Numbered from the stretch's first letter, positions 1 to 5,418 are shown. The stretch: DNA of 7,113 nucleotides from Actinomycetota bacterium (GCA_005788585.1 SYBY01000266.1:1-7113), one strand, 5' to 3'. Program-made: numbers and translations. The notes: generated from the letters alone by a model not told the origin.

Positions 1-75
1 CGGGCGGGGCGGCCATGTGCCGCGGAGTCTATGCGAGGCGATCCGCGTCCTGCGGCCAGGATGGCGGGGAAGGCG

Positions 76-81
76 TATGGT
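76..81 (+). promoter_or_regulatory. -10 hexamer TATGGT of a leaderless CBS gene
   Basis: TATGGT fits TANNNT and is followed by 7 bases and then the ATG at 89, so transcription would begin at or next to the A of the start codon. No convincing -35 hexamer is visible about 17 bases upstream. The same arrangement precedes the other non-operonic genes in this window, which is the main reason to believe it. Confidence 0.55.
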
Positions 82-88
82 CCGGGCG

Positions 89-541
89 ATGGAGATCCGG
101 GAGGTCATGACCCGTTCGGTCGTCACCGCGCCCGCGGCCGCCCCCGTGCGCGAGGTGGCCGAGCTCATGCGCGAGCGCGGTGTCGGCTCCGTCGTGCTCG
201 TCGGCGAGGACGGCGAGACGGTGGCGGGTCTCGTGACCGACCGCGACCTGACCGTCGGCGTCCTGGCCGACGGCCGCGATCCCGCCGAGCCGGCGAGCGA
301 GCATGCGTCGGCACCGGTCATCGTGGTGGCGCCGTCCGACGACGTGACCGCCGCGGCGAAGCTCATGGTCGAGCACGGCATCCGGCGGGTGCCGGTCCTC
401 GCGCAGGGGATGCTCATCGGGATCGTCACGCTCGACGACCTCGCCGCGCGCACCGGCGACTCGGAGCTGGCCCATCAGCTCACCGCCCAGGTCGCGCGCA
501 CCGCGCTCCCCGAGTTCTACTTCCACGACCGCGGCGGCTGA
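89..541 (+). CDS. Tandem CBS-domain protein
   Basis: A 150-residue cytoplasmic protein made almost entirely of two CBS domains (a Bateman module). CBS1 covers about residues 2-62, opening with MEIREVMT and ending with GLVTDRDL at 47-54. CBS2 covers about 70-125, with HGIRRVPVL at 96-104 and GIVTLDDL at 111-118. A 25-residue tail follows. Stand-alone CBS pairs usually bind adenine nucleotides or similar ligands and act as sensors on partner proteins; no catalytic domain is present, so the partner is unknown. The reading frame stays open upstream to ATGs at 17 and 77, but MEIREVMT is the usual N-terminus of this family and the ATG at 89 carries the TANNNT-N7-ATG leaderless signal, so 89 was chosen. 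ATG 77 is the rival start, because a purine-rich GGGGAAGG lies at 66-73. The stop lies 6 bases from the end of the convergent ferredoxin-like gene. Family sure; ligand and target unknown. Confidence 0.9.
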   Translation: MEIREVMTRSVVTAPAAAPVREVAELMRERGVGSVVLVGEDGETVAGLVTDRDLTVGVLADGRDPAEPASEHASAPVIVVAPSDDVTAAAKLMVEHGIRRVPVLAQGMLIGIVTLDDLAARTGDSELAHQLTAQVARTALPEFYFHDRGG

Positions 542-547
542 ACCGCG

Positions 548-760
548 CTACGAGCGACGCTCGATCTGCAGCGCCCCGCTCGGACAGCGGCCGACGACCT
601 CGACGACCTCCGCGGCGGGCGCGCCGTCGGGCTGGATCCACGGGCGCGCCTTCGTGTTGAAGACGGTCGGCAGCCCGCGGACGCACTCGGCGGCGTGCTG
701 GCAGAGCTCGGCGTCGAAGCTCACGTCGACGTCGGCTCCCGTGTAGGTCTTGCGGCTCAT
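548..760 (-). CDS. yjdI: YjdI-like 4Fe-4S mono-cluster protein
   Basis: A 70-residue protein of the divergent 4Fe-4S mono-cluster family (Fer4_19), homologous to E. coli YjdI. From memory of YjdI, the shared blocks are CQHxxxCVRG, a phenylalanine-asparagine segment leading into PWIxPD, and CPSGAL. Here C20, H22, C26 and C59 are the only plausible ligands: there are three cysteines, not four, with a histidine in the C-x-H-x3-C motif, and the final cysteine sits in CPSGAL at 59-64. This suggests a three-Cys, one-His cluster, or a 3Fe-4S or labile cluster; that is inference. The role is probably electron transfer or cluster sensing, with no known partner enzyme. The ATG overlaps the stop of the upstream acetyltransferase gene as ATGA, so translation is likely coupled, helped by GGGAGG inside that gene. 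It converges on the CBS gene with a 6-base gap. Family confident; biochemical role not known. Confidence 0.9.
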   Translation of the reverse strand: MSRKTYTGADVDVSFDAELCQHAAECVRGLPTVFNTKARPWIQPDGAPAAEVVEVVGRCPSGALQIERRS

Positions 761-1062
761 AATCCGAACGCCTCCCGGTTGGCGGGCGGCACCAGCTCGA
801 GGTACTCCGGGTGCCGCTGGATGTACCCGTTGACGAACGGGCAGAAGGGCAGGACGGCGAGCTCGCGTGCCCGCGCGTCGTCCAGAGCGAAGGCGACGAG
901 CTTCCCGCCCAGGCCCTGCCCCTCGAAGGACGGGTCGATCTCGGTGTGGACGAACGCGAGCAGCCCCGGCCGCGACCGGTACTGCGCGAAGCCGCCGAGC
1001 TGCTCCCCGACGTGGATCTCGTAGCGCTGCTCGTCAGGGTTGTCACGCACCACGGGCTCCAT
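757..1062 (-). CDS. yjdJ: YjdJ-like GNAT N-acetyltransferase
   Basis: A 101-residue compact GNAT acyltransferase of the Acetyltransf_CG type (E. coli YjdJ family), roughly two-thirds the size of a full GNAT domain, which is normal for this family. The acetyl-CoA pyrophosphate loop is FEGQGLGGKL at 46-55, preceded by the beta-4 strand LLAFVHTEIDP at 34-44. The family hallmark PFCPFVNGYIQRHPEY is at 72-87, with C74 as its conserved cysteine. The position usually held by R or Q at the start of the CoA loop is E47. The acceptor is not known for the family. The gene is first in a two-gene unit with the 4Fe-4S protein, overlapping it by 4 bases, the same pairing as yjdI and yjdJ in E. coli though in the opposite order. 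The start has no Shine-Dalgarno but has TACGCT-N6-ATG, so the mRNA is probably leaderless. It begins 31 bases after the hydrolase-like gene, with its own -10 in that gap. Confidence 0.9.
   Translation of the reverse strand: MEPVVRDNPDEQRYEIHVGEQLGGFAQYRSRPGLLAFVHTEIDPSFEGQGLGGKLVAFALDDARARELAVLPFCPFVNGYIQRHPEYLELVPPANREAFGL
771..776 (-). promoter_or_regulatory. Ribosome binding site GGGAGG of the yjdI-like gene
   Basis: Read on the minus strand, GGGAGG lies 10 bases before the ATG at 760, inside the 3' end of the acetyltransferase gene. It is the only clear Shine-Dalgarno sequence serving a start in this window, and it belongs to the only gene that is operon-internal, where a leader is unavoidable. 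Confidence 0.65.
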
Positions 1063-1068
1063 GAATCG

Positions 1069-1074
1069 AGCGTA
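1069..1074 (-). promoter_or_regulatory. -10 hexamer TACGCT of the yjdJ-yjdI unit
   Basis: On the minus strand TACGCT is followed by six bases (CGATTC) and the ATG at 1062. A weak -35 candidate, CTGAGC, sits 17 bases upstream and overlaps the stop codon of the hydrolase-like gene. The identical hexamer at identical distance precedes the gene starting at 5063. Confidence 0.65.
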
Positions 1075-1093
1075 CCGAGCCGCGCAAGGCCGC

Positions 1094-1792
1094 TCAGGCC
1101 AGCGCGCGGGCGGCGTCCGTCACGTCCTCCGCCCGCTCCGCGACGGGCAGCTGGCCGAGCAGCGCGTCGGCGGCCATCGCCACGTGCGCCGGGGCACCCC
1201 GCGTCACGACGACGCGGACGGGCACGCCGATCGCGCGCAGCTCCCGCCGCGCAGGCGACCAGCTCGCGCGTCCCGCGTAGTCGGCGAGGAACGCGCGCGC
1301 GTCCGCGCGGTCCGTGCCGCCCCAGGCCGCGAGCGCTGCACCAGCGCCCTCGGCGCGCAGCGTCTCCTCCAGCGCCAGCCGCTCTGCGGCGAGCGGCTCG
1401 TTGGCTTCCGGGACGAAGGCGAAGACCGGCGGGTCGGTGAGCACGGCGCCCCGGGTCAGCGCCGGGTGCCGGACGAGAAGGTCGAGGGCGATGAGGGCGC
1501 CGAAGCCCAGCCCGACGAGCAGCGCCGGCCCGTTCGCGAGGGCCCGCAGCACGGCGGCGGCGTCCTCGCCCTGCTCCTGGATCGTCGTCGCCGTGTAGAC
1601 GTCGGGCGCGCCGCTGGCCCCGTACCCGCGGCGGTCGTACGAGATGACACGCGTGCCACCAGCGGCGAGGCCGTCACAGAGCGGCGCGACGGCTGCGGCG
1701 TTCGCGGCCATGTCGTGGAGCACCAGCAGGGGTGCTCCCTCGCCGGACGACCGGGCCGCAAGGGCGACGCCCGCACCTTCGATCGTGGCCAT
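1094..1792 (-). CDS. Alpha/beta-hydrolase-fold protein lacking the catalytic triad
   Basis: A 232-residue cytoplasmic protein with the order of an alpha/beta hydrolase: LLVLHDMAAN at 22-31 in place of the usual oxyanion HG motif, VISYDRRGYGASG at 49-61 (typical D-x-R-G-x-G-x-S), and the nucleophile-elbow strand and helix LLVGLGFGALIALDLLVRHP at 91-110. The elbow should read G-x-S-x-G but reads G94-L-G96-F-G98, so glycine replaces the nucleophile (codon GGC at 1507-1505; AGC serine is one change away). After the last predicted strand VPVRVVVTRGAP (190-201) there is no aspartate at the usual acid position. The protein ends at 232 without the terminal Gly-x-Gly-His segment; H203 is the only later histidine. 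The frame is intact and codon use is normal, so it looks like a maintained pseudoenzyme (binding or sensing) rather than a dead gene; that is inference. It is divergent from the large secreted-protein gene. The start has TACCCT-N6-ATG and no Shine-Dalgarno. Confidence 0.85.
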   Translation of the reverse strand: MATIEGAGVALAARSSGEGAPLLVLHDMAANAAAVAPLCDGLAAGGTRVISYDRRGYGASGAPDVYTATTIQEQGEDAAAVLRALANGPALLVGLGFGALIALDLLVRHPALTRGAVLTDPPVFAFVPEANEPLAAERLALEETLRAEGAGAALAAWGGTDRADARAFLADYAGRASWSPARRELRAIGVPVRVVVTRGAPAHVAMAADALLGQLPVAERAEDVTDAARALA

Positions 1793-1798
1793 GACGCG

Positions 1799-1804
1799 AG
1801 GGTA
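1799..1804 (-). promoter_or_regulatory. -10 hexamer TACCCT of the hydrolase-like gene
   Basis: On the minus strand TACCCT is followed by six bases (CGCGTC) and the ATG at 1792, giving a predicted leaderless transcript. No good -35 is seen. The region where a -35 would lie overlaps the corresponding region of the divergent promoter at 1840-1845. Confidence 0.6.
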
Positions 1805-1839
1805 CGCGGCGGGACTGGAAGGCGCGACGCCGCGTTGTA

Positions 1840-1845
1840 TACAGT
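1840..1845 (+). promoter_or_regulatory. -10 hexamer TACAGT of the large secreted-protein gene
   Basis: TACAGT is followed by six bases and the ATG at 1852, so the predicted first transcribed base is the start codon. It overlaps the perfect 8-bp palindrome TGTATACA (1836-1843), an AT-rich patch in very GC-rich surroundings that could also serve as part of an operator. An alternative -10, TATACA at 1838-1843, would give a weak CTGGAA -35 (1815-1820) at 17-bp spacing. Confidence 0.65.
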
Positions 1846-1851
1846 CCCGCC

Positions 1852-4800
1852 ATGCGCGTACGGACCCTGCCTGTCCTCCTCGCTGTCGCCGCGTCGGCCA
1901 CGGGAATCGCCAACGCCCCGGCCTTCGCCGCCACAGACACGGACCCCCAGTCGATCACCCCCAGTTCCGGCCGGCTGGTGACCGGGCCCCAGGTCGTCGT
2001 CACCGTCCGCGCGCCGCGCGCGGTCACGCAGGTGACGGCGACGCTCGACGGCGCCGCGGTCAGCGCACGCTTCCGCAAACGCTCCCCCGGCGTCTGGCGC
2101 GCGACCCTCCGCCGTGACGCCCTGCGTCCCGGCGCCAACCGCCTCACCGTCCGCACGCGCACCTCGGGCGGCAGGACCGGCCAGCGCGTCGCGCGCTTCT
2201 CCTACGGCACGCGCGCGCGGGCCTTCACCCGCGTCCGGGTGGCACGGGAGATCCGCGGGAGCGTCGCCGTCAGGCTGACCACCAGCGCCGACCCGCGGCT
2301 GCGGCTGCGCGCCACGCTGAACGGCCGGGCGATCACCGACGCGTTCCTGCCGCGGGCCGGCGCGCAGCGCACCGCGCGCCTCGGGGCCGATGACGGCCTG
2401 CGCCACGGCCGTAACGTCCTGCGCGTGACCGCCGTCCGCCGGGACGGGACCTACGCGATCGTGCGCCGCGTCTTCTCCGTCTCGGACTCCATGCCGCTCG
2501 TCGGGGCGGGCCCCCACCGCCGGACGACGCCGCGGGAGACCGTGCGCCTCGCGGGCCGCTACGTCCCTGCGCCCGGAACGGAACGGCGCGACGTGCGCTA
2601 CCGGTGGCAGGTCATCCGCGCGCCCCGGGGCGCGAAGGCCCGGCCCATCGCGGCGACCGACCGTGCCGCGCGGTTCACCCCCGACAAGGTGGGGACGTAC
2701 CGCCTGCGCCTGACGGTCCGCACCGCCGCCGGGGCCCGGGCGGCGCAGGCGACCACCGTCGCCGACGAAGTCACGGTCTCCAGCATCGCCGACACGCCGC
2801 CGATCGGCACGCCGGTCACCACGCTGACGCCCGACGCGTCCATCGTCATCGGCGGCAGCACGTACGCCTACGACCCCAACGAGGACGCGGTGCAGGCCGT
2901 CGTCCTCGACCGCGGCACCCAGGAGGTGCTCTACGAGAACGCGTTCTCCGGGTCGGCGGGCGACGTTGCGACGCTCCAGAACCAGCTCGCGCAGTACGAC
3001 ACCCCGCTCGTCTTCCTCGCGAACCTCGACTTCAACAACGAGTCGATCGTCGACCCCTCGTGGAACAAGCTCATCCAGGGCATCGGCGGCACCGCCATCC
3101 CCGACGTCACCAGCGGCAACAGCGGCGGCTGGTCCGTCGTCGGGGTCCCCGGAACCCCCGCGGGATCGGCGTTCCAGAACAACGGCACGGCGAGGAACTC
3201 GTCCGATCCCACCCAGGGCGCGATGCAGGGGTACCTCCAGCTCGACGCCAATGACGCGTTCGCCTTCGTCCCCGCCGAGCGGCTGCAGCTCGACCTCGCC
3301 GCGCCCGGCGCGCCCGCGGGCCAGAACCAGATGATCGTCGGCTCGGGCACGTACGCATCCGGGCCGCTGGCCGCCGGCGGGACGGCCTGCACCGGCGGGA
3401 TCCAGATCGCGACGTTCAGCGCCGAGAACCTCATCCCGGCCGGCAACCAGACGTTCGCGACCAACGGCTGCGGCGCCGCCGCGGACGCCGCGAACCTCCA
3501 GGCGGCCACCTCGTACGTCCAGAGCCTCGGCGCCGGGTCGAGCGCGGGCACGCTCCTCGTCCTCGTGCAGACCATCGGCGTCCCGCGCGATCCGGCCACG
3601 TCCGCGTCGCTGTGGTCGTCCTTCGCGACGGCCATCGGCGGCCTGGGCGGCACGATCGCCGCGGTCGGCGACGGCAGCGGGAGCTACTCGCTCGTCGCGG
3701 GGCTCGGGATCTCCGGCTTCCCCCTGGCTGAGGGCAGCTCGGCGCTCACGGGCCAGCCGGCGCGCGTCACGGGGATCCTGCAGCGTGCACGCAACGGCAA
3801 CTTCATGCCACAGGTCTCATCGCAGACCGGCAACTTCGCGTACGGCCTCGCGACGCTCGCCTACCAGGCGGCCCAGCCCGCCAACCCGACCACGGGCCAG
3901 CAGGCGGCGCTCGCGTACATCGCCGAGACCGTGCTGAACCTCAACACCCCCGCACAGGGGGAGTCGTGCTACGTCCCCACGACGCCTGACGTCCGCTCGC
4001 AGTACTGCAACTCGAAGTACTACGACTCGTGGAGCGGGTTCGCGAGCCAGCTGCGCGGCCTGGCTTACCCGTCGGGGCAGAGCTTCTCGTCGAGCGACTG
4101 GAGCACCGTCATCAACCAGCTCGCGCCGAAGGAGGGGTACGGCGAGTTCGCCGCCGTGCAGTCGCTGTGGAGCACGATCGCGACGGCGCAGGGCACGAAC
4201 ACGCAGGACTCCGTCGACGCGGTGGCGATCGCCCAACAGGAGGCCGCGACCATCGTCGGCAAGCTCACGGGCGCGTCGAGCACCGTGGGCAGCTGGCTCA
4301 CGTTCCTCGGCGATCTCAGCGACGCGGCCGACCGGCTCGCCGAAGTGGTCTCCGAGGACCTCGGCGGCCCGCTTGGGTTCCTGGCGGCAGGGCTGCTGGT
4401 CAGCGGGGACACCGCGAACCTGCCCAACGGGGCGCCCAACCTCGGCGCCTTCAACGTCACCGCCGCCGACTTCGCCGCGGACCTGGCCGAGAGCTACGGG
4501 ATGGCCACGAGCGAGCTCACCCACCTGGGCGACCTCATCGTGAGCGACCCGGGCAAGCTGCAGGCCTTCGACCAGGGCTCGCAGTACTCGCTGAACGACA
4601 CCCCCGCGCTCAACACGGGGCTCACCCTCGCCGCCGCCCAGTTCGGCTGGAAGAGCCTGTACCCCGCCGCCTTCCAGATCGCCCAGCTGCCGCAGGGCAC
4701 GGGGATCAACACGGGCGTGACGGACGCGCGGAACTACCAGTGCTCCTACCAGAGCGGTTTCGGCGCGGGCAGCTACTTCCCGTTCCCGAATGCGGAGACG

Positions 4801-5028
4801 AGCTCGCAGCTGCTCAACCCGGTGCTGTGGGTCGTCGTCAGGAAGGGCGACAGCCTCCCGGACGGCACAAACCGCAACTCGCCGGACAGCCCGCCGAAGT
4901 CGCTGTCCGACCCGCTGTTCCAGCCGTACGCGAGCGGCGCCAGCGGGATCACCCAGTACGGGCTCGTCAAGGACTGGTTCTACCGCGAGGCGTTCAACCT
5001 CGGAACCGCCCCGGTCGTGAACTGCTGA
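1852..5028 (+). CDS. Large secreted multidomain protein of unknown function
   Basis: A 1058-residue exported protein. The signal peptide has basic RVR at 2-4, a hydrophobic core at about 6-20 and a likely cut after AFA (26/27). No later membrane anchor or LPXTG sorting signal is seen, so release is likely. Two arginine-rich beta (Ig-like) repeats follow, about 37-120 and 126-210, each with a D/N-G-x-x-(V/I) hairpin and a P/H-G-x-N-x-L-x-V end (93-100 and 185-192). Next is a PKD-like domain, about 225-310, with YRWQVIRAPRG at 250-260 and FTPDKVGTYRLRLTV at 275-289. Residues 345-478 and 515-656 look like two copies of one alpha/beta module, vaguely ILEI/PANDER-like (weak inference). The C-terminal 400 residues are helix-rich with aromatic patches. 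All six cysteines (513, 540, 706, 719, 964, 1058) lie in the second half and the last is the final residue; three disulfides are possible. There is no Shine-Dalgarno; TACAGT-N6-ATG supports this start. No catalytic motif was recognised. Confidence 0.9.
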   Translation: MRVRTLPVLLAVAASATGIANAPAFAATDTDPQSITPSSGRLVTGPQVVVTVRAPRAVTQVTATLDGAAVSARFRKRSPGVWRATLRRDALRPGANRLTVRTRTSGGRTGQRVARFSYGTRARAFTRVRVAREIRGSVAVRLTTSADPRLRLRATLNGRAITDAFLPRAGAQRTARLGADDGLRHGRNVLRVTAVRRDGTYAIVRRVFSVSDSMPLVGAGPHRRTTPRETVRLAGRYVPAPGTERRDVRYRWQVIRAPRGAKARPIAATDRAARFTPDKVGTYRLRLTVRTAAGARAAQATTVADEVTVSSIADTPPIGTPVTTLTPDASIVIGGSTYAYDPNEDAVQAVVLDRGTQEVLYENAFSGSAGDVATLQNQLAQYDTPLVFLANLDFNNESIVDPSWNKLIQGIGGTAIPDVTSGNSGGWSVVGVPGTPAGSAFQNNGTARNSSDPTQGAMQGYLQLDANDAFAFVPAERLQLDLAAPGAPAGQNQMIVGSGTYASGPLAAGGTACTGGIQIATFSAENLIPAGNQTFATNGCGAAADAANLQAATSYVQSLGAGSSAGTLLVLVQTIGVPRDPATSASLWSSFATAIGGLGGTIAAVGDGSGSYSLVAGLGISGFPLAEGSSALTGQPARVTGILQRARNGNFMPQVSSQTGNFAYGLATLAYQAAQPANPTTGQQAALAYIAETVLNLNTPAQGESCYVPTTPDVRSQYCNSKYYDSWSGFASQLRGLAYPSGQSFSSSDWSTVINQLAPKEGYGEFAAVQSLWSTIATAQGTNTQDSVDAVAIAQQEAATIVGKLTGASSTVGSWLTFLGDLSDAADRLAEVVSEDLGGPLGFLAAGLLVSGDTANLPNGAPNLGAFNVTAADFAADLAESYGMATSELTHLGDLIVSDPGKLQAFDQGSQYSLNDTPALNTGLTLAAAQFGWKSLYPAAFQIAQLPQGTGINTGVTDARNYQCSYQSGFGAGSYFPFPNAETSSQLLNPVLWVVVRKGDSLPDGTNRNSPDSPPKSLSDPLFQPYASGASGITQYGLVKDWFYREAFNLGTAPVVNC
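2881..3285 (+). repeat. Protein-level repeat module A (residues 344-478)
   Basis: First copy of a module inside the secreted protein. The shared order with copy B is: a strand (VQAVVL 347-352), a short loop with F365, a helix, a strand (LVFLANL 386-392), a helix with W404 leading to GIGGTAI (410-416), W427-S-V-V-G, then GYLQ (460-463) and a proline-ending strand at P474. The DNA copies are diverged, so this is an old duplication. Confidence 0.6.
3394..3819 (+). repeat. Protein-level repeat module B (residues 515-656)
   Basis: Second copy, matching module A in order: IQIATF 517-522, F535, a helix, LLVLVQT 568-574, W588 leading to GGLGGTI (596-602), Y612-S-L-V, then GILQ (641-644) and P653. 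Offsets between equivalent positions are 179-185 residues from the second strand onward, and 170 at the first strand. Unlike A, this copy carries the cysteine C540, with C513 just before it. Confidence 0.6.
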
Positions 5029-5056
5029 CAAGCCGAGGTCGCCCGCTCGCTACGCT
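5025..5056 (+). promoter_or_regulatory. Promoter of the 88-residue gene (-35 CTGACA, -10 TACGCT)
   Basis: TACGCT at 5051-5056 is followed by six bases and the ATG at 5063, predicting a leaderless mRNA. CTGACA at 5025-5030 is one base off the TTGACA consensus but 20 bp from the -10, which is long, so its role is doubtful. It overlaps the stop codon of the secreted-protein gene. No terminator is seen between the two genes. Confidence 0.6.
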
Positions 5057-5062
5057 TGACCC

Positions 5063-5329
5063 ATGGAAGGCTTCGGAGGACTTTTCGGCGACCCGGACGA
5101 GCTCCAGCGCCGCATGGCCGAGCTCGCCGAGCAGATGCAGGGACAGCAGAAGCTGGCCTGGGCGGACAACGCGATCAAGCTCGCGGTCGACATGACCGTC
5201 GCGGCGATCAACCGTGTGAACCTGCAGGGAGACGCTGAGGCGCAGGCCCAGCAGATCCGCGCGGTCATGGCGACGGTCTTCCCGGAGGCCGTCACCCTCG
5301 TGCGCGAGGCGCGCGAGGGCCTGCAGTAG
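5063..5329 (+). CDS. Small helical protein of unknown function
   Basis: An 88-residue acidic, glutamine- and alanine-rich soluble protein with no cysteine, no signal peptide and no membrane segment. After a short Gly-Phe start (MEGFGGLFGD), residues 11-35 form a probable amphipathic or coiled-coil helix (DELQRRMAELAEQMQGQQ). Residues 36-60 form a second helix (NAIKLAVDMTVAAINRVNLQ) and 60-87 a third (AEAQAQQIRAVMATVFPEAVTLVREAREGLQ region). I do not recognise a family. The start resembles the opening of YbaB-type nucleoid proteins, but the rest does not. The ATG lies 34 bases after the secreted-protein stop and has its own TACGCT-N6-ATG signal and no Shine-Dalgarno, so it is probably a separate unit despite the small gap. 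The stop at 5329 is followed 30 bases later by a perfect hairpin. Confidence 0.8.
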   Translation: MEGFGGLFGDPDELQRRMAELAEQMQGQQKLAWADNAIKLAVDMTVAAINRVNLQGDAEAQAQQIRAVMATVFPEAVTLVREAREGLQ

Positions 5330-5354
5330 CGCGAGCGCGCCCGAACCAGACATT

Positions 5355-5365
5355 GTGTCATCCCC
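5355..5365 (+). repeat. 11-bp direct repeat GTGTCATCCCC, copy 1
   Basis: An exact match to 5442-5452, 87 bp apart start to start. This copy includes the left arm of the hairpin at 5359-5378; the second copy has no matching right arm. Confidence 0.6.
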
Positions 5366-5378
5366 AGATGTGGGGATG
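5359..5378. terminator. Perfect 8-bp hairpin / palindrome, possible terminator or operator
   Basis: CATCCCCA and TGGGGATG are exact reverse complements around a four-base loop, GATG. It lies 30 bases past the stop of the 88-residue gene, where a terminator would be expected, but no T-run follows on either side. The same symmetry would suit a dimeric regulator, and the left arm is repeated at 5442-5452 upstream of the collagen-like frame. The two readings cannot be told apart from sequence. Confidence 0.45.
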
Positions 5379-5418
5379 CTTGGCGCGTAGCCGCTCGCAT
5401 GGATCACCGGAAGTGGCG

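Noticed and set aside
66..73. GGGGAAGG as a Shine-Dalgarno for ATG 77
   Set aside because: Possible, but only 3 bases separate its end from ATG 77, and every comparable gene in the window uses the TANNNT leaderless arrangement. Kept only as the alternative.
17..88. N-terminal extension of the CBS protein from ATG 17
   Set aside because: The extra residues are arginine-rich and unlike CBS proteins, and no start signal precedes ATG 17; the start at 89 has both family and promoter support.
1456..2517. Long minus-strand frame across the hydrolase-like and secreted-protein genes
   Set aside because: It spans two real genes and their divergent promoters in a different frame, with low-complexity sequence and no recognisable domain.
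1852..5028. Secreted protein as a protease, glycosidase or lipase
   Set aside because: No catalytic motif such as G-x-S-x-G in a hydrolase context, HExxH, or a paired-acid glycosidase signature could be pointed to. Function left unknown.
3817..5031. 404-codon minus-strand frame opposite the secreted protein
   Set aside because: Arginine-, valine- and glutamate-rich composition typical of the antisense shadow of GC-rich coding DNA. The + strand frame has a signal peptide, domains and correct codon bias.
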